From Nitrospira sp. (GTDB taxonomy: Bacteria; Nitrospirota; Nitrospiria; Nitrospirales; Nitrospiraceae): DNA of 64,000 nucleotides. This document shows positions 7,279 to 15,774 of the stretch, one piece after another; the first letter of the stretch is position 1; each line of letters begins with the position of its first letter. The notes under the pieces were generated by a model, which saw nothing but the letters and a program-made list of their open reading frames with translations, was not told where the DNA came from and ran no database searches. The position numbers were made by a program, and so were the translations under genes. Location of the stretch: NCBI GenBank assembly GCA_015709715.1, contig CP054184.1, forward strand, positions 620,001 to 684,000, in the 5' to 3' direction.

Positions 7279-8913
7279 ATGAACCGCCTACCCCATCTGC
7301 CGACATTCAACCCGCGGACCCTCGCTTCCCGAAAAACCGCGTCCACTACCGTCATCTTATTGCTCCTGTGCATCGTGCCTCTGATAGACGCAACACCGGC
7401 CCTGACGCAAAACCTTCAATTCACCCCAAGTTCCGTCTCGATCACCGTCCCGCAAGGGGGGACGGCCAGCAGCACGATGAGCCTGAAGAAGTCGGATACC
7501 GCGCAGCACTCCTATTTCATCAGCGCAAATCAATCATGGATCTGGCTGAACCCGCCCTACGGCAGCACCCAGACCATTTCGACTGAAACCGACCAACTCA
7601 CGGTCACCGTCAATGCGGGGCAAATGGGTCTGGGTGTCGGAACCTATTCCGGTACCATTTACATCGGGCAATCCGGACCAGGCATTTCGACCACATGGCG
7701 CATTCCGGTCACCGCCACCGTCACAGCCGGCGGGAGCACGCCGCCGCCCCCATCCACAACGCCTCCCCCGCCTCCGCCATCTACCACTCCGCCACCACCG
7801 CCTCCTTCGACAACGCCACCGCCCCCCCCGCCTAGCGGTTCCTTGAGTTCCTTGCTACAGGCATTCCCCGCGGCCCTATCCCTGTCTGCCCCTAAAGGGA
7901 GCATGGCCTCCGGCGTCTTCAACCTGCAAAAGTCCAGCACGACACAGAGCTCCTACGGCATCAGCACGAATCAGTCCTGGATTCTCTTGAATCCCCCCTA
8001 TGGCAGCACCCAGACCATTACCACCGAGGTGGACTCCATCACCGTCTCGGTCAACACCGGCGCCCTCAACACCGGCAGCTATTCGGCCGTGGTCTATATC
8101 TCGGAGAGTGGCCCGAACGGCTCCAATCTACTACGGGTGCCTGTCTCGCTGACGGTGCTGGCCAGCGGCACCACACCACCACCTCCCCCACCGTCGACGA
8201 CCCCACCTCCACCGCCGCCCTCAACGACACCGCCGCCTCCGCCGCCGTCCACCACTCCGCCACCACCGCCCCCAAGCAGCTCATTAACGCCGCTGCTACA
8301 GGCATTCCCCGCGGCCCTATCCCTGTCTGCCCCTAAAGGGAGCATGGCCTCCGGCGTCTTCAACCTGCAAAAGTCCAGCACGACACAGAGCTCCTACGGC
8401 ATCAGCACGAATCAGTCCTGGATTCTCTTGAATCCCCCCTATGGCAGCACCCAGACCATTACCACCGAGGTGGACTCCATCACCGTCTCGGTCAACACCG
8501 GCGCCCTCAACACCGGCAGCTATTCGGCCGTGGTCTATATCTCGGAGAGTGGCCCGAACGGCTCCAATCTACTACGGGTGCCTGTCTCGCTGACGGTGCT
8601 GGCCAGCGGCACCACACCACCACCTCCCCCACCGATCGGCAGCACGACGCCACCGCCCCCACCGCCGTCTTCAACCGGCACAGGCACGGTGACGGTCACG
8701 TGGAACGCCAACACGGAAGCGGATCTGCGCGGTTATCGCGTGTACGTCGGCAAATCATCCGGCGCCCGCTCGCAGATGTATGACGTGGGTAATGTCACCT
8801 CAACCAGGCTGACGCTCCCATTGGGCTCCACCTATTTCTTCGTGGTGACGGCCTACGATTCGAGCGGCAACGAAAGCAGCCCGTCCGGCGAGTTGAGCAA
8901 GAGCCTATTCTAG
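7279..8913 (+). CDS. secreted multidomain protein: three BACON-like repeats, poly-proline linkers, C-terminal FN3
   Basis: 544 residues, exported by a signal peptide whose hydrophobic core TVILLLLCIVPLIDA lies at about aa 24-38. Three Ig-like repeats follow, each with the pattern NQSWI.LNPPYGSTQTI.TE, resembling BACON domains (about aa 48-150, 190-300, 337-447). They are joined by linkers of repeated PPPPPPSTT units. The last 85 residues form a fibronectin type III domain (VTVTWNANTEADLRGYRVYVG ... YFFVVTAYDSSGNES). Repeats 2 and 3 are identical at DNA level, including flanking linker. Such proteins usually sit at the cell surface and bind glycans or other proteins; that role is inferred. AAGGAG precedes the start. 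No sorting signal or catalytic motif is visible. Confidence 0.8.
   Translation: MNRLPHLPTFNPRTLASRKTASTTVILLLLCIVPLIDATPALTQNLQFTPSSVSITVPQGGTASSTMSLKKSDTAQHSYFISANQSWIWLNPPYGSTQTISTETDQLTVTVNAGQMGLGVGTYSGTIYIGQSGPGISTTWRIPVTATVTAGGSTPPPPSTTPPPPPPSTTPPPPPPSTTPPPPPPSGSLSSLLQAFPAALSLSAPKGSMASGVFNLQKSSTTQSSYGISTNQSWILLNPPYGSTQTITTEVDSITVSVNTGALNTGSYSAVVYISESGPNGSNLLRVPVSLTVLASGTTPPPPPPSTTPPPPPPSTTPPPPPPSTTPPPPPPSSSLTPLLQAFPAALSLSAPKGSMASGVFNLQKSSTTQSSYGISTNQSWILLNPPYGSTQTITTEVDSITVSVNTGALNTGSYSAVVYISESGPNGSNLLRVPVSLTVLASGTTPPPPPPIGSTTPPPPPPSSTGTGTVTVTWNANTEADLRGYRVYVGKSSGARSQMYDVGNVTSTRLTLPLGSTYFFVVTAYDSSGNESSPSGELSKSLF
7854..8193 (+). repeat. 340-bp direct repeat, copy 1 (BACON-like repeat 2)
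   Basis: Compared by eye, identical to 8295-8634 at an offset of 441 bp. It covers one whole Ig-like repeat and the start of the next proline-rich linker. Identity at silent positions points to a recent duplication or continuing gene conversion. Confidence 0.9.
8295..8634 (+). repeat. 340-bp direct repeat, copy 2 (BACON-like repeat 3)
   Basis: Second copy of the unit at 7854-8193. The copies are separated by 101 bp of poly-proline-coding sequence, itself made of short CCACC/GCCGCC-type repeats. Confidence 0.9.
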
Positions 8914-8934
8914 GAAAGCAAGGGCGGGACAGAC

Positions 8935-8964
8935 TTGACCGGTCTTCCCCCAAGCCTGTATAAC
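8935..8964 (+). promoter_or_regulatory. sigma-70-type promoter of tRNA-Arg
   Basis: TTGACC (8935-8940), an 18-bp spacer and TATAAC (8959-8964). Transcription would start near 8971, about 25 bp before the mature tRNA 5' end. Confidence 0.6.
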
Positions 8965-8995
8965 GGGCGCTGCTTCATTCCGCCCTTTCCGCTAT

Positions 8996-9071
8996 GCGCC
9001 CGTAGCTCAATGGATAGAGCATCTGACTACGGATCAGAAGGTTACAGGTTCAAGTCCTGTCGGGCGCACCA
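8996..9071 (+). tRNA. tRNA-Arg (anticodon ACG)
   Basis: 76-nt cloverleaf. Acceptor strand GCGCCCG (8996-9002) pairs with CGGGCGC (9061-9067); the anticodon stem TCTGA/TCAGA encloses the loop CTACGGA with anticodon ACG; the T-arm contains GGTTCAAGTCC. The discriminator is A, and CCA is encoded (9069-9071). The ACG anticodon is normally read as ICG after deamination by TadA. Confidence 0.95.
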
Positions 9072-9139
9072 CAGAGTTTCCCTCCCTTTCCGGATAGCAA
9101 TCATTCCCTCCTTACGATGAGGAGAGTTACACTCGCCGC

Positions 9140-9892
9140 ATGCTCGACCTGATCGGCTTAGGCATCCTCGCGGGCGTGATTCCTCTGTACCTAGGTATTG
9201 GCCTGGCCTTCCTCATCCGGCGCTCCCTTCCTCGTTCCTGGGAAAGCGGTTTGATCGGTGTGGCCACCGGGGTCCTGATCTACCTCTTTTTTGACTTGAT
9301 GCATGAATCCGTGGAGTTGACAGGGGTCCGTGATCCCCTTTCGTGGGTACTGTTCCTAGGCAGCTTCTGGCTCGGCTTCCTTGGCCTAGCCCTCCTGGAA
9401 GAGCGACAACTCGGAAAGGGACGGCGCGACAGCCGAATGCTGACGCTCCCCTATGTGATCGCCCTCGGCATGGGCTTTCACAATTTGGGTGAAGGCTTAG
9501 CGATCGGAGCCAGCTACGCCGGCGGAGAGTGGGCACTGAGCTGGCTACTGATAACCGGTTTCGCCTTGCACAACGGCACGGAAGGCTTCGGCATCGTCGG
9601 GGCGGCAGGTCAGACACCGTTATCGATCCGCGATGCAGCCGTCTTGGGCTTTCTTGGCGGCGCCCCCACCTGCCTCGGAACCGTCCTGAGCGGGTTGTCC
9701 CTGTCGCCTGCTTTCTCCCTCGTATGGTTTGCGTTGGCCGCCGGCTCCCTCCTGTATGTCGTATTCGTCCTCGTCGCCATGACTTACACCCCTTCGCGGA
9801 AAATAGCGATGGCCGGAGGGGTCTGGGCGGGCATCACCTTCATGTTTCTCACCGCCATGTTCCTCACCCTCGTCGGTGGTCATCGCTCCTAA
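9140..9892 (+). CDS. ZIP-family divalent metal transporter
   Basis: 250 residues with about eight hydrophobic segments. The two signature metal-site helices are present: HNLGEG (aa 114-119) and HNGTEG (144-149), the usual HN-x-x-EG pair of ZIP proteins that lines the transport path. The family carries Zn, Fe or Mn across the inner membrane into the cytoplasm; which metal is moved here cannot be told. The loop after TM3 is short and lacks the His-rich stretch of some homologues. It stands alone between tRNA-Arg and the first fec-type operon, whose promoter begins about 30 bp after its stop. An iron role is suggested by context only. Confidence 0.85.
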   Translation: MLDLIGLGILAGVIPLYLGIGLAFLIRRSLPRSWESGLIGVATGVLIYLFFDLMHESVELTGVRDPLSWVLFLGSFWLGFLGLALLEERQLGKGRRDSRMLTLPYVIALGMGFHNLGEGLAIGASYAGGEWALSWLLITGFALHNGTEGFGIVGAAGQTPLSIRDAAVLGFLGGAPTCLGTVLSGLSLSPAFSLVWFALAAGSLLYVVFVLVAMTYTPSRKIAMAGGVWAGITFMFLTAMFLTLVGGHRS

Positions 9893-9920
9893 AGAGAGTT
9901 CCGAATGGGCAAGAAGACTC

Positions 9921-9963
9921 TTGACACGTATGAGATCAACATGATATTGAGAACCAGACTCAA
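9921..9963 (+). promoter_or_regulatory. promoter with overlapping dyad operator upstream of araC-tonB-fecI-fecR
   Basis: A consensus -35 TTGACA (9921-9926) is followed at 16-18 bp by GATATT/TATTGA. Overlapping the -10 and start region is the dyad TTGAG-N7-CTCAA (9947-9963). Its placement is that of a repressor site; an iron regulator such as Fur is the natural candidate, though the match to the classical Fur box is poor. Confidence 0.5.
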
Positions 9964-10016
9964 CTAAACAGTCTCTGCAAAGAGTCAGCAGAGGCCCGAG
10001 GAATTCGATTCCCAGA

Positions 10017-10051
10017 GCCCACGGTCATTCGATCGCGGGCTTTTCTATTTT
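10017..10051 (+). terminator. terminator-like hairpin in the leader of araC (possible attenuator)
   Basis: GCCCACG (10017-10023) can pair, with one mismatch, with CGCGGGC (10034-10040), followed by the T-rich tract TTTTCTATTTT. It lies between the promoter at 9921 and the araC start at 10064. The segment AGGCCCG (9992-9998) can pair with the same 3' strand, giving a competing structure, so the leader could be an attenuator rather than a simple terminator. Confidence 0.45.
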
Positions 10052-10063
10052 GTGGGGAGGATT

Positions 10064-10438
10064 ATGTTTCAGAAATTGCAGGCAGGAACGACCGATGACA
10101 CCCTAACTGTAGCCGACCGACTCCAGGCTTTTCTCTCCGGTCGTCTCGGCGAACGCATCACCCTCAAGGAACTCTCTCGCTTCTTGGGTTATTCCGAAAA
10201 ATATGCGTCGGACGTGTTCCAGCGCTACATGGGCTTGCCCTTTTCACAGCACCTTAAGCAACTCCGAATCGACAAAGCGACCTCCATGCTCTTGGAAGAC
10301 GGCCATACCATTGCCGGCATCGCCGAGACCGTCGGCTTCAGCGATGCCTTTGCGTTCAGCCATTTCTTCAAACGGGCGATCGGCTGCTCTCCCAGCGAAT
10401 TTCGCAGGCAGCACCTGCGCCAAGCGGACGCCACATGA
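10064..10438 (+). CDS. AraC-family HTH regulator, DNA-binding domain only
   Basis: 124 residues, essentially a lone AraC/XylS DNA-binding domain: first HTH ITLKELSRFLGYSEKYAS, second HTH with IAGIAETVGFSDAFAFSHFFKRAIGCSP, close to the family signature. No sensory domain is present, so activity must be set by expression or a partner. GGGAGG sits just before the ATG at 10064. The stop overlaps the tonB start in an ATGA arrangement. First gene of the araC-tonB-fecI-fecR-receptor series, so it probably regulates iron-siderophore genes, as PchR and YbtA do; that role is inferred. Confidence 0.85.
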   Translation: MFQKLQAGTTDDTLTVADRLQAFLSGRLGERITLKELSRFLGYSEKYASDVFQRYMGLPFSQHLKQLRIDKATSMLLEDGHTIAGIAETVGFSDAFAFSHFFKRAIGCSPSEFRRQHLRQADAT

Positions 10439-11367
10439 GCAGCCACAGTCCTCTCGCATCGATCAGCGCCTGGACATTTTCTTTGGCGCTCCATGGATTG
10501 AGCCTCGGCGCCGCGCTCGTGCTCTCGGCCGAGTTCTCGGTCATCCCACGGAAGCATCCCTTTCGGTGGGAAGTCTCGCTGATCAGCGCACCGGCAGAAC
10601 AGCCATTCGCCTCGGAGGCCCCGATTCAAGCGCCGACCGCCCCAGCGCCGATGCCCCCTCTGAGCAACGAAACTTCCTCACGTCGCGTCACGACAGCCAA
10701 ACATACCGCCCGTATCGTGACGGCGTCCGCCGCGAAGAGAGCCGTCACTTCCGACCAGGGTACGCTCTCCACCCTTCCCAAGAGACATCTCTCCCTAAAG
10801 CCGGCTTCGGAACCGGCTTCGACACACAATCCGATGCCCGACCCGGTCTCGACGCCCCTCGAACAGGCACTGCCCGACCAAGGCTCCGATGCGCCGCCGG
10901 ATTCTGCGTCTGCAGACTGGCCGGTCACGACTGCAGCTGCCGCCGACCTGCCGCCTCCTACCATCGAAGCCGTCGATACGTCGAACCTCGCCATGGAACC
11001 TTCCGTGCCAGAAGCCCTTCACCTGGTCAATCGCCCCCTGCCCCAATCTCGGGACGCCGTGGTGTCGCGTGCTGTCCTGGCTGATTACGGATGGTTGGCC
11101 CACATGTTGTTCGAGGAAGTCGAACAGGCGAAACGGTATCCGACGCTCGCCAAACGTCATCGCTGGCAAGGCAGCGTCTTGCTGCAGGCCTATGTGCATG
11201 ACGACGGCCGCGTCAGCGACATCACCGTCGTCGAGCCTTCGGGCCACGAGACCTTGGATCTCGATGCCATCGCGCTGTTGGAACGCACCTCTCCGGTATC
11301 GTTGAAATATCCGCTCGGTCAACCGTATGTCGTCGTCCACATCCCCATCGGCTACCGCCTGGAATAG
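10435..11367 (+). CDS. tonB: TonB energy transducer (first copy)
   Basis: 310 residues. An N-terminal anchor (ISAWTFSLALHGLSLGAALVL, first 30 residues) is followed by a long periplasmic linker (about aa 45-210) rich in Pro, Ala and Ser, and a C-terminal TonB domain (about aa 215-310) with YGWLAHMLFEEVEQAKRYP and the WQGSVLL..V..DG core. It transmits proton-motive force from ExbB/ExbD to outer-membrane receptors. It overlaps the araC stop by four bases and ends 10 bp before fecI. No exbB or exbD is next to it, so it presumably shares those at 26.1-26.9 kb or others elsewhere. Confidence 0.88.
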   Translation: MSSHSPLASISAWTFSLALHGLSLGAALVLSAEFSVIPRKHPFRWEVSLISAPAEQPFASEAPIQAPTAPAPMPPLSNETSSRRVTTAKHTARIVTASAAKRAVTSDQGTLSTLPKRHLSLKPASEPASTHNPMPDPVSTPLEQALPDQGSDAPPDSASADWPVTTAAAADLPPPTIEAVDTSNLAMEPSVPEALHLVNRPLPQSRDAVVSRAVLADYGWLAHMLFEEVEQAKRYPTLAKRHRWQGSVLLQAYVHDDGRVSDITVVEPSGHETLDLDAIALLERTSPVSLKYPLGQPYVVVHIPIGYRLE

Positions 11368-11377
11368 GATATCGCCC

Positions 11378-11905
11378 ATGCATCATGAACAGACAATCCC
11401 GTGCCTCTCAGCCTTCGAACAGCATCACGACGATTTGCTGAGATTTTTTACTCACAAGCTCGGCTGCCGAGATCTGGCGGCCGATTGCACGCAAGACACC
11501 TACATGCACCTCGTGCGCATGCGCCCGACCATCGACGTGCAGAACCCGCGCGCGTTTCTCTTCCGAGTGGCGGCAAACCTCGCCGTCGACAATCTCCGCA
11601 AGATCCGGACTCGACGGGAAGCGCTCAGCGTGGAGCCGCCGCCTGAGAACACGGCCAGCCCTGCGCCCTCCGCCGAAGACACGCTGGAAGCCAAACAGCG
11701 GTTGGTGCAGCTGGAACACGCCATCGGCGAACTGTCGCCCAAATGCCGGCGCGCTTTGTTGCTCAACCGATTGGAGGGGAAAACCCATCGGGAGATCGCG
11801 GCACAGCTGGGTGTTTCGGAAAGTATGGTCGCAAAATACATTATCCAAGCCCTGAAACACTGCCGTGCCCGCCTGGACCCGGAGAAGACCACCGGTCGGG
11901 ACTGA
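11378..11905 (+). CDS. FecI-like ECF sigma factor (first copy)
   Basis: 175 residues. Region 2 is seen in LLRFFTHKLGCRDLAADCTQDTY and NPRAFLFRVAANLAVDNLR; region 4 in LSPKCRRALLLNRLEGKTHREIAAQLGVSESMVAKYI. This is the FecI subgroup, which directs RNA polymerase to ferric-siderophore receptor genes after signalling from FecR. The ATG at 11378 was chosen because the frame before it overlaps tonB. The partner fecR is 65 bp downstream and the probable target receptor follows that. Confidence 0.88.
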   Translation: MHHEQTIPCLSAFEQHHDDLLRFFTHKLGCRDLAADCTQDTYMHLVRMRPTIDVQNPRAFLFRVAANLAVDNLRKIRTRREALSVEPPPENTASPAPSAEDTLEAKQRLVQLEHAIGELSPKCRRALLLNRLEGKTHREIAAQLGVSESMVAKYIIQALKHCRARLDPEKTTGRD

Positions 11906-11970
11906 CTGTTGAAAGGCGACATCCATCCGTCTTATAGAGTAGGCGCGCGCCTGGGCCCACAGCAGGGTCC

Positions 11971-12987
11971 ATGGTCGGCACGCGCGCGACGGACGGACGG
12001 ATGCCTGACGCCACTTCCCCACAATCACCCCTCTTGCTTGCCGACGAAGCCCTTGCCCTGGTGGTTCAACTCCACTCCGGCCACGCCTCGGAGCAGGATC
12101 GTCGGGCCTGCGAGGCCTGGCAAACACGAAGCCCGGCGCACCGCCTCGCGTTTCAACAAGCAGAGACACTTTGGGAGGCAATCGGCCGAATCCCTGCGGT
12201 GGGTGCCGACTCGACTCCTTCCGTATCAACCGCCTTGGCTCGACGCGTACCTCACAGGTCACGGCGACGCATGTGGAGCATTGCGGCCTGCTTGCTCCTG
12301 TGGCTCCTGTGGGTCTCTGCCGACCCACTGTTGATGGGCCTTCGCCTCGCCACAGCCGACCATCGGACTGACACAGGAGAGCAGCACGTCGTCATCCTCC
12401 AGGATGGGACGCGGGTGATGTTGAACACCGACACAGCGCTCAATGTCGCCTTCTCCGCACAGCAGCGCGAGGTCCGTCTACTCAAGGGAGAAGCCGCCTT
12501 CAGCGTCACACCAGACCGGGATCGTCCCTTCATCGTTCAGAGCGGCGAGGTCACCACGCGCGCGCTCGGCACCAGTTTCGTCGTCCATCTCCATCCCCAC
12601 TCCGTCACCGTGACCGTATCGGAACACGCCGTCCAGGTATCCACGTCACCCACTGACACCGGAACGCCGATTGTCCTGCAAGAGGGCCAGCAAGCCTCGT
12701 ACTCCGAAGAAAGAGGGTGGAGTCCACCGCAGGCGATCGATTCGAACCAAGTGTTGGCGTGGCAGCGGGGCAAGTTGATCTTCGAGGAACAATTCCTTGG
12801 AGCCGTGGTCGAGGAGCTCAATCGATACCGTTCCGGCCGTATCCTCATTCTGAATCCGGCCCTGCGTACACTGAAAGTCACCGGCGTATTCGACCTGGCA
12901 GATCCCGATACGGCGTTACGGATGATCGAACGCACGCTACGCATTCACGAGACCAGCCTCAGTCCGTACCTGGTTTTGCTCCACTAG
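11971..12987 (+). CDS. FecR-like transmembrane anti-sigma/signal transducer (first copy)
   Basis: 338 residues (328 if the ATG at 12001 is the start; neither has a clear ribosome site). The N-terminal cytoplasmic part (DUF4880-like: ADEALALVVQLHSGHASEQDRRACEAW) would hold the sigma factor. A single membrane helix WSIAACLLLWLLWVSA follows at about aa 100, then the periplasmic FecR domain with VVILQDGTRVMLNTDTAL, LLKGEAAFSV and TRALGTSFVV. The C-terminal region resembles the STN-like fold that contacts the receptor signalling domain. Signal flow: loaded receptor STN to FecR to FecI. Confidence 0.87.
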   Translation: MVGTRATDGRMPDATSPQSPLLLADEALALVVQLHSGHASEQDRRACEAWQTRSPAHRLAFQQAETLWEAIGRIPAVGADSTPSVSTALARRVPHRSRRRMWSIAACLLLWLLWVSADPLLMGLRLATADHRTDTGEQHVVILQDGTRVMLNTDTALNVAFSAQQREVRLLKGEAAFSVTPDRDRPFIVQSGEVTTRALGTSFVVHLHPHSVTVTVSEHAVQVSTSPTDTGTPIVLQEGQQASYSEERGWSPPQAIDSNQVLAWQRGKLIFEEQFLGAVVEELNRYRSGRILILNPALRTLKVTGVFDLADPDTALRMIERTLRIHETSLSPYLVLLH

Positions 12988-13172
12988 ACGAGTCGCTCCC
13001 GGCACGCTCATCCGCTCCCCGGATCACTTCGTAGGATTTTTTTCGCACAAACCGCATTTTTCATTGCAAGGTTTCCGGCCCTGTCCGTCTTTACCTATGG
13101 AACGCCGGTCCGGAATCGTCCGGCCTTCGTCTATAGATTTCCGGTTTCATGGAGACAAGGATAGGGGGAAGA
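12988..13172 (+). promoter_or_regulatory. upstream region of the first siderophore receptor gene
   Basis: 185 bp without a gene. It contains GGTTTCC near 13071 and CCTTCGTCT at 13124-13132; the same nonamer occurs upstream of the second receptor (19781-19789). CGTC is a common -10 element of ECF sigma factors, so these are candidate FecI-type promoter parts. GGGGGAAG precedes the ATG at 13173. Confidence 0.3.
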
Positions 13173-15749
13173 ATGCAGTTCTCATGGCACATCATCATCG
13201 CATCGGTGTCGGCCTTCTTGTTTCAATCGGCTGCCAATCTGGCTGAAGCCGGCAACAACCGGCTCACCACCTACGAGCCCCGTCCCTTCCTGCTCGCGCA
13301 GGCGTCGCCGAGCGGCGAGCCCACGGAGACGACGGAGTTCAACATCTCGCCGCAGCCACTGGGTTCGGCCATCACGACATTTGCCGATCAAGCGAACTAT
13401 CGCCTCTTGGTTCCCTCGGAGATGACGGAGGGCAAGACCACGAACGGTGTCTCCGGTCGTCACACACCCGAAGAAGCCCTGACGCTGCTGCTCACCGGAA
13501 CCGGTCTGAGCTATCGATTGACTGATTCTCGCACCATGACCCTCGAACCGGCCGGCGTCACGCCGCTGCCGCCGTCACCCGTAGCCCAGGCGACATCACC
13601 TGAGCCCCCCAATCCCAACACCCAGGTGCAATCCGGCGCCAAACCGGTGAAGGTACCCGAGGTCGTCATCAAGGAAGTGGAGGATCGCGGCTACAGCGTG
13701 GATGAGTCTTCGACAGCCACGCGCATTCCGGCACCCATTCATGACACACCGCGGTCGGTCGAGGTGGTGACCCGCCAGGTGTTGGACGATCAAAAGGTCA
13801 TCCGCTTCAGCGAAGCGCTGCGGAACGTGAGCGGCGTCTCCCAATCCAGCACCCAGGGTGGACAAGGCGGCACCTTCATGATCCGTGGCTTTGCCTCCGA
13901 ACTCAACGTGTTCAAGAACGGCTTCCGCGACGACAGCACGTTCAGTTCGCGCACCCAGCGGGACATCATCAACATCGAAAGCGTCGAAGTGGTCAAGGGC
14001 CCTCCCTCGTACCTGTACGGAAGGTCCGATCCGGGTGGCGTCATCAACCAGGTCACGAAGGCGCCCCTGAAGAATCGCTATTATTCGGCGGAAATGATCG
14101 TCGGCAGTTACGGCTTGTATCGCCCACAGATCGACATCGGCGGGCCGCTCAACGAAAGCAAGACACTCACCTATCGGTTCAACGGCATGTACGAGTCCGC
14201 GGAAAGTTATCGTGACGGGGTGAAGAGCCAGCGCATTTTCCTGGCGCCGACGTTCGGCTGGGAAATGAGCTCCCGGACCACGTTACGGTTCGAGGGTGAA
14301 TACCTCTTCGATCGATCGCCCATCGACCGGGGCCTCATTGCCTTCGGCAACGGCGTGGCCCCCATCCCCATCAGCCGGTTCTTGGGCGATCCCAACCGGA
14401 AGATGGAAGTCCAGCAGGGCAAGGCCACCATCACCCTCTGGCACGAGATCAACGATATGTTCCGGTGGCGTACCGCGTTCAGAGCCGCGGCGGCCCGCAG
14501 CCGGTATTCCAGCTTGGAATCGAACTTCCTGGTCGGTGCCGAGAGCGACGGCATCCTGAACCTGGCGCGGTACGAAATCCCGACGACGGTCCAGAGCCAC
14601 TATCTCCAGAACGAATTACACGGCAACTTCTTCACCGGTTCGATCAAACATAAGACGATCATCGGCATCGAACTGGGCCGGGAAAATTCCTCGGCCACGG
14701 CTTCGGGAGATTTCGGCGGCGACACCACCACGCCGGGCGCCTTCAGCTATATCAACATTTTCAATCCCAATGACCGGTTATTCTTGAATCCGACCCTCAC
14801 GAAATTCAGCGACGCCAGCCAACAGAACAACATTCTGGGTGCCTATGTCGGCGACCAGGTCGATCTACTGGACAACCTCCATATGCACTTCGGCGGGCGT
14901 TTCGACCTGTTCGACCAGACCATCACGAACCGCCCCGACGGCCTGACGCCGACGGGCAGCGAGAACACCAAGACCGATACGGCCTTCAGCCCGTCGGTCG
15001 GCATCGCCTATCAGCCCTGGAAGCCGATCACCCTCTATGCCAACTATACGGAATCCTTCGCCCCGCAGAGCGCCGGTTCCCGGAGCATCAGCGGCAATCT
15101 GTTCGACCCAGAACGCGGCAAGTCGTATGAGGGCGGCGTCAAATACGAAGCCTTCGGCGGCAAGTTGCGATCGACCGTAGCGGTCTTCGACATCAAGAAG
15201 AAAAACGTGCTGACCGCCGACCCGCTCAACGGCTTCTTCTTCTCCGTTGCGACAGGCGAACAACGCAGCAAGGGCGCGGAGTTCGACATCTCAGGCCAGA
15301 TCCTGCCGGGATGGGACATCATCGCCAACTACGCCTACATCGACACGCGCGTGACCAAAGACCTGCTCTTCGCCGAAGGCAGCCGCGCACCGAACAGCGC
15401 GCTGCATCAAGGCAGCCTCTGGACGACCTACTTCTTCCAGGAGGGCGTCGTGAAGGGCTTCGGGGCCGGTATCGGCATGTACGCGCAGGGAAAACGCAAC
15501 GGGATCTTCCAATGTCAGGATCCGGCGAACTGCCAAGCTCCGTTTGAGCTCGCCGGATATGTTCGTATGGACGCGGCGCTTTATTATCGCAAGCAGGAAG
15601 TCTTCAACAAGACGAACCTGCTCGCCGCGATCAACTTCACCAACCTGCTCGATCATCGGTATTTCAGCGGCGCGCAGAATTTCCGCGAGATCGTCTACAC
15701 CGGCGCGCCGTTCACCGCGGTCGGGTCCCTGAGGTTCGAGTTTTACTGA
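13173..15749 (+). CDS. TonB-dependent siderophore receptor with STN signalling domain (first copy)
   Basis: 858 residues. Signal peptide at the start (MQFSWHIIIASVSAFLFQSA). STN domain at about aa 55-125 (FNISPQPLGSAITTFADQAN; GVSGRHTPEEALTLLLTGTG). A TonB-box-like VPEVVIKEV follows, then the plug (TPRSVEVVTRQVLDDQK, ALRNVSGVSQSS, VEVVKGPPSYLYGRSDPGGV) and a 22-strand-type barrel ending in LRFEFY. This matches FecA/FpvA-class transducing receptors that import a ferric siderophore and report occupancy. GGGGGAAG supports the start at 13173; an upstream in-frame ATG at 13149 is less likely. It follows fecI and fecR on the same strand. The ligand may be the peptide made by the NRPS genes in this window, or a foreign siderophore. 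Confidence 0.92.
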   Translation: MQFSWHIIIASVSAFLFQSAANLAEAGNNRLTTYEPRPFLLAQASPSGEPTETTEFNISPQPLGSAITTFADQANYRLLVPSEMTEGKTTNGVSGRHTPEEALTLLLTGTGLSYRLTDSRTMTLEPAGVTPLPPSPVAQATSPEPPNPNTQVQSGAKPVKVPEVVIKEVEDRGYSVDESSTATRIPAPIHDTPRSVEVVTRQVLDDQKVIRFSEALRNVSGVSQSSTQGGQGGTFMIRGFASELNVFKNGFRDDSTFSSRTQRDIINIESVEVVKGPPSYLYGRSDPGGVINQVTKAPLKNRYYSAEMIVGSYGLYRPQIDIGGPLNESKTLTYRFNGMYESAESYRDGVKSQRIFLAPTFGWEMSSRTTLRFEGEYLFDRSPIDRGLIAFGNGVAPIPISRFLGDPNRKMEVQQGKATITLWHEINDMFRWRTAFRAAAARSRYSSLESNFLVGAESDGILNLARYEIPTTVQSHYLQNELHGNFFTGSIKHKTIIGIELGRENSSATASGDFGGDTTTPGAFSYINIFNPNDRLFLNPTLTKFSDASQQNNILGAYVGDQVDLLDNLHMHFGGRFDLFDQTITNRPDGLTPTGSENTKTDTAFSPSVGIAYQPWKPITLYANYTESFAPQSAGSRSISGNLFDPERGKSYEGGVKYEAFGGKLRSTVAVFDIKKKNVLTADPLNGFFFSVATGEQRSKGAEFDISGQILPGWDIIANYAYIDTRVTKDLLFAEGSRAPNSALHQGSLWTTYFFQEGVVKGFGAGIGMYAQGKRNGIFQCQDPANCQAPFELAGYVRMDAALYYRKQEVFNKTNLLAAINFTNLLDHRYFSGAQNFREIVYTGAPFTAVGSLRFEFY

Positions 15750-15774
15750 GAGGGAGGGCCATACCGACAGCAGC

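Noticed and set aside
7086-7586. 166-codon frame at the start of the BACON-like gene
   Set aside because: Overlaps the signal peptide and first repeat in another frame and has no coding character of its own.
7735-8285. Short tandem repeats suggestive of a CRISPR array
   Set aside because: They encode in-frame PPPPPPSTT linkers, have no regular spacer length, and no cas genes are nearby.
9985-10025. tRNA- or tmRNA-like fragment before araC (GGAATTCGATTCC resembles a T-arm)
   Set aside because: No acceptor stem or other arms can be paired, and it does not match the tRNA-Arg 3' end; better explained as part of the structured leader.
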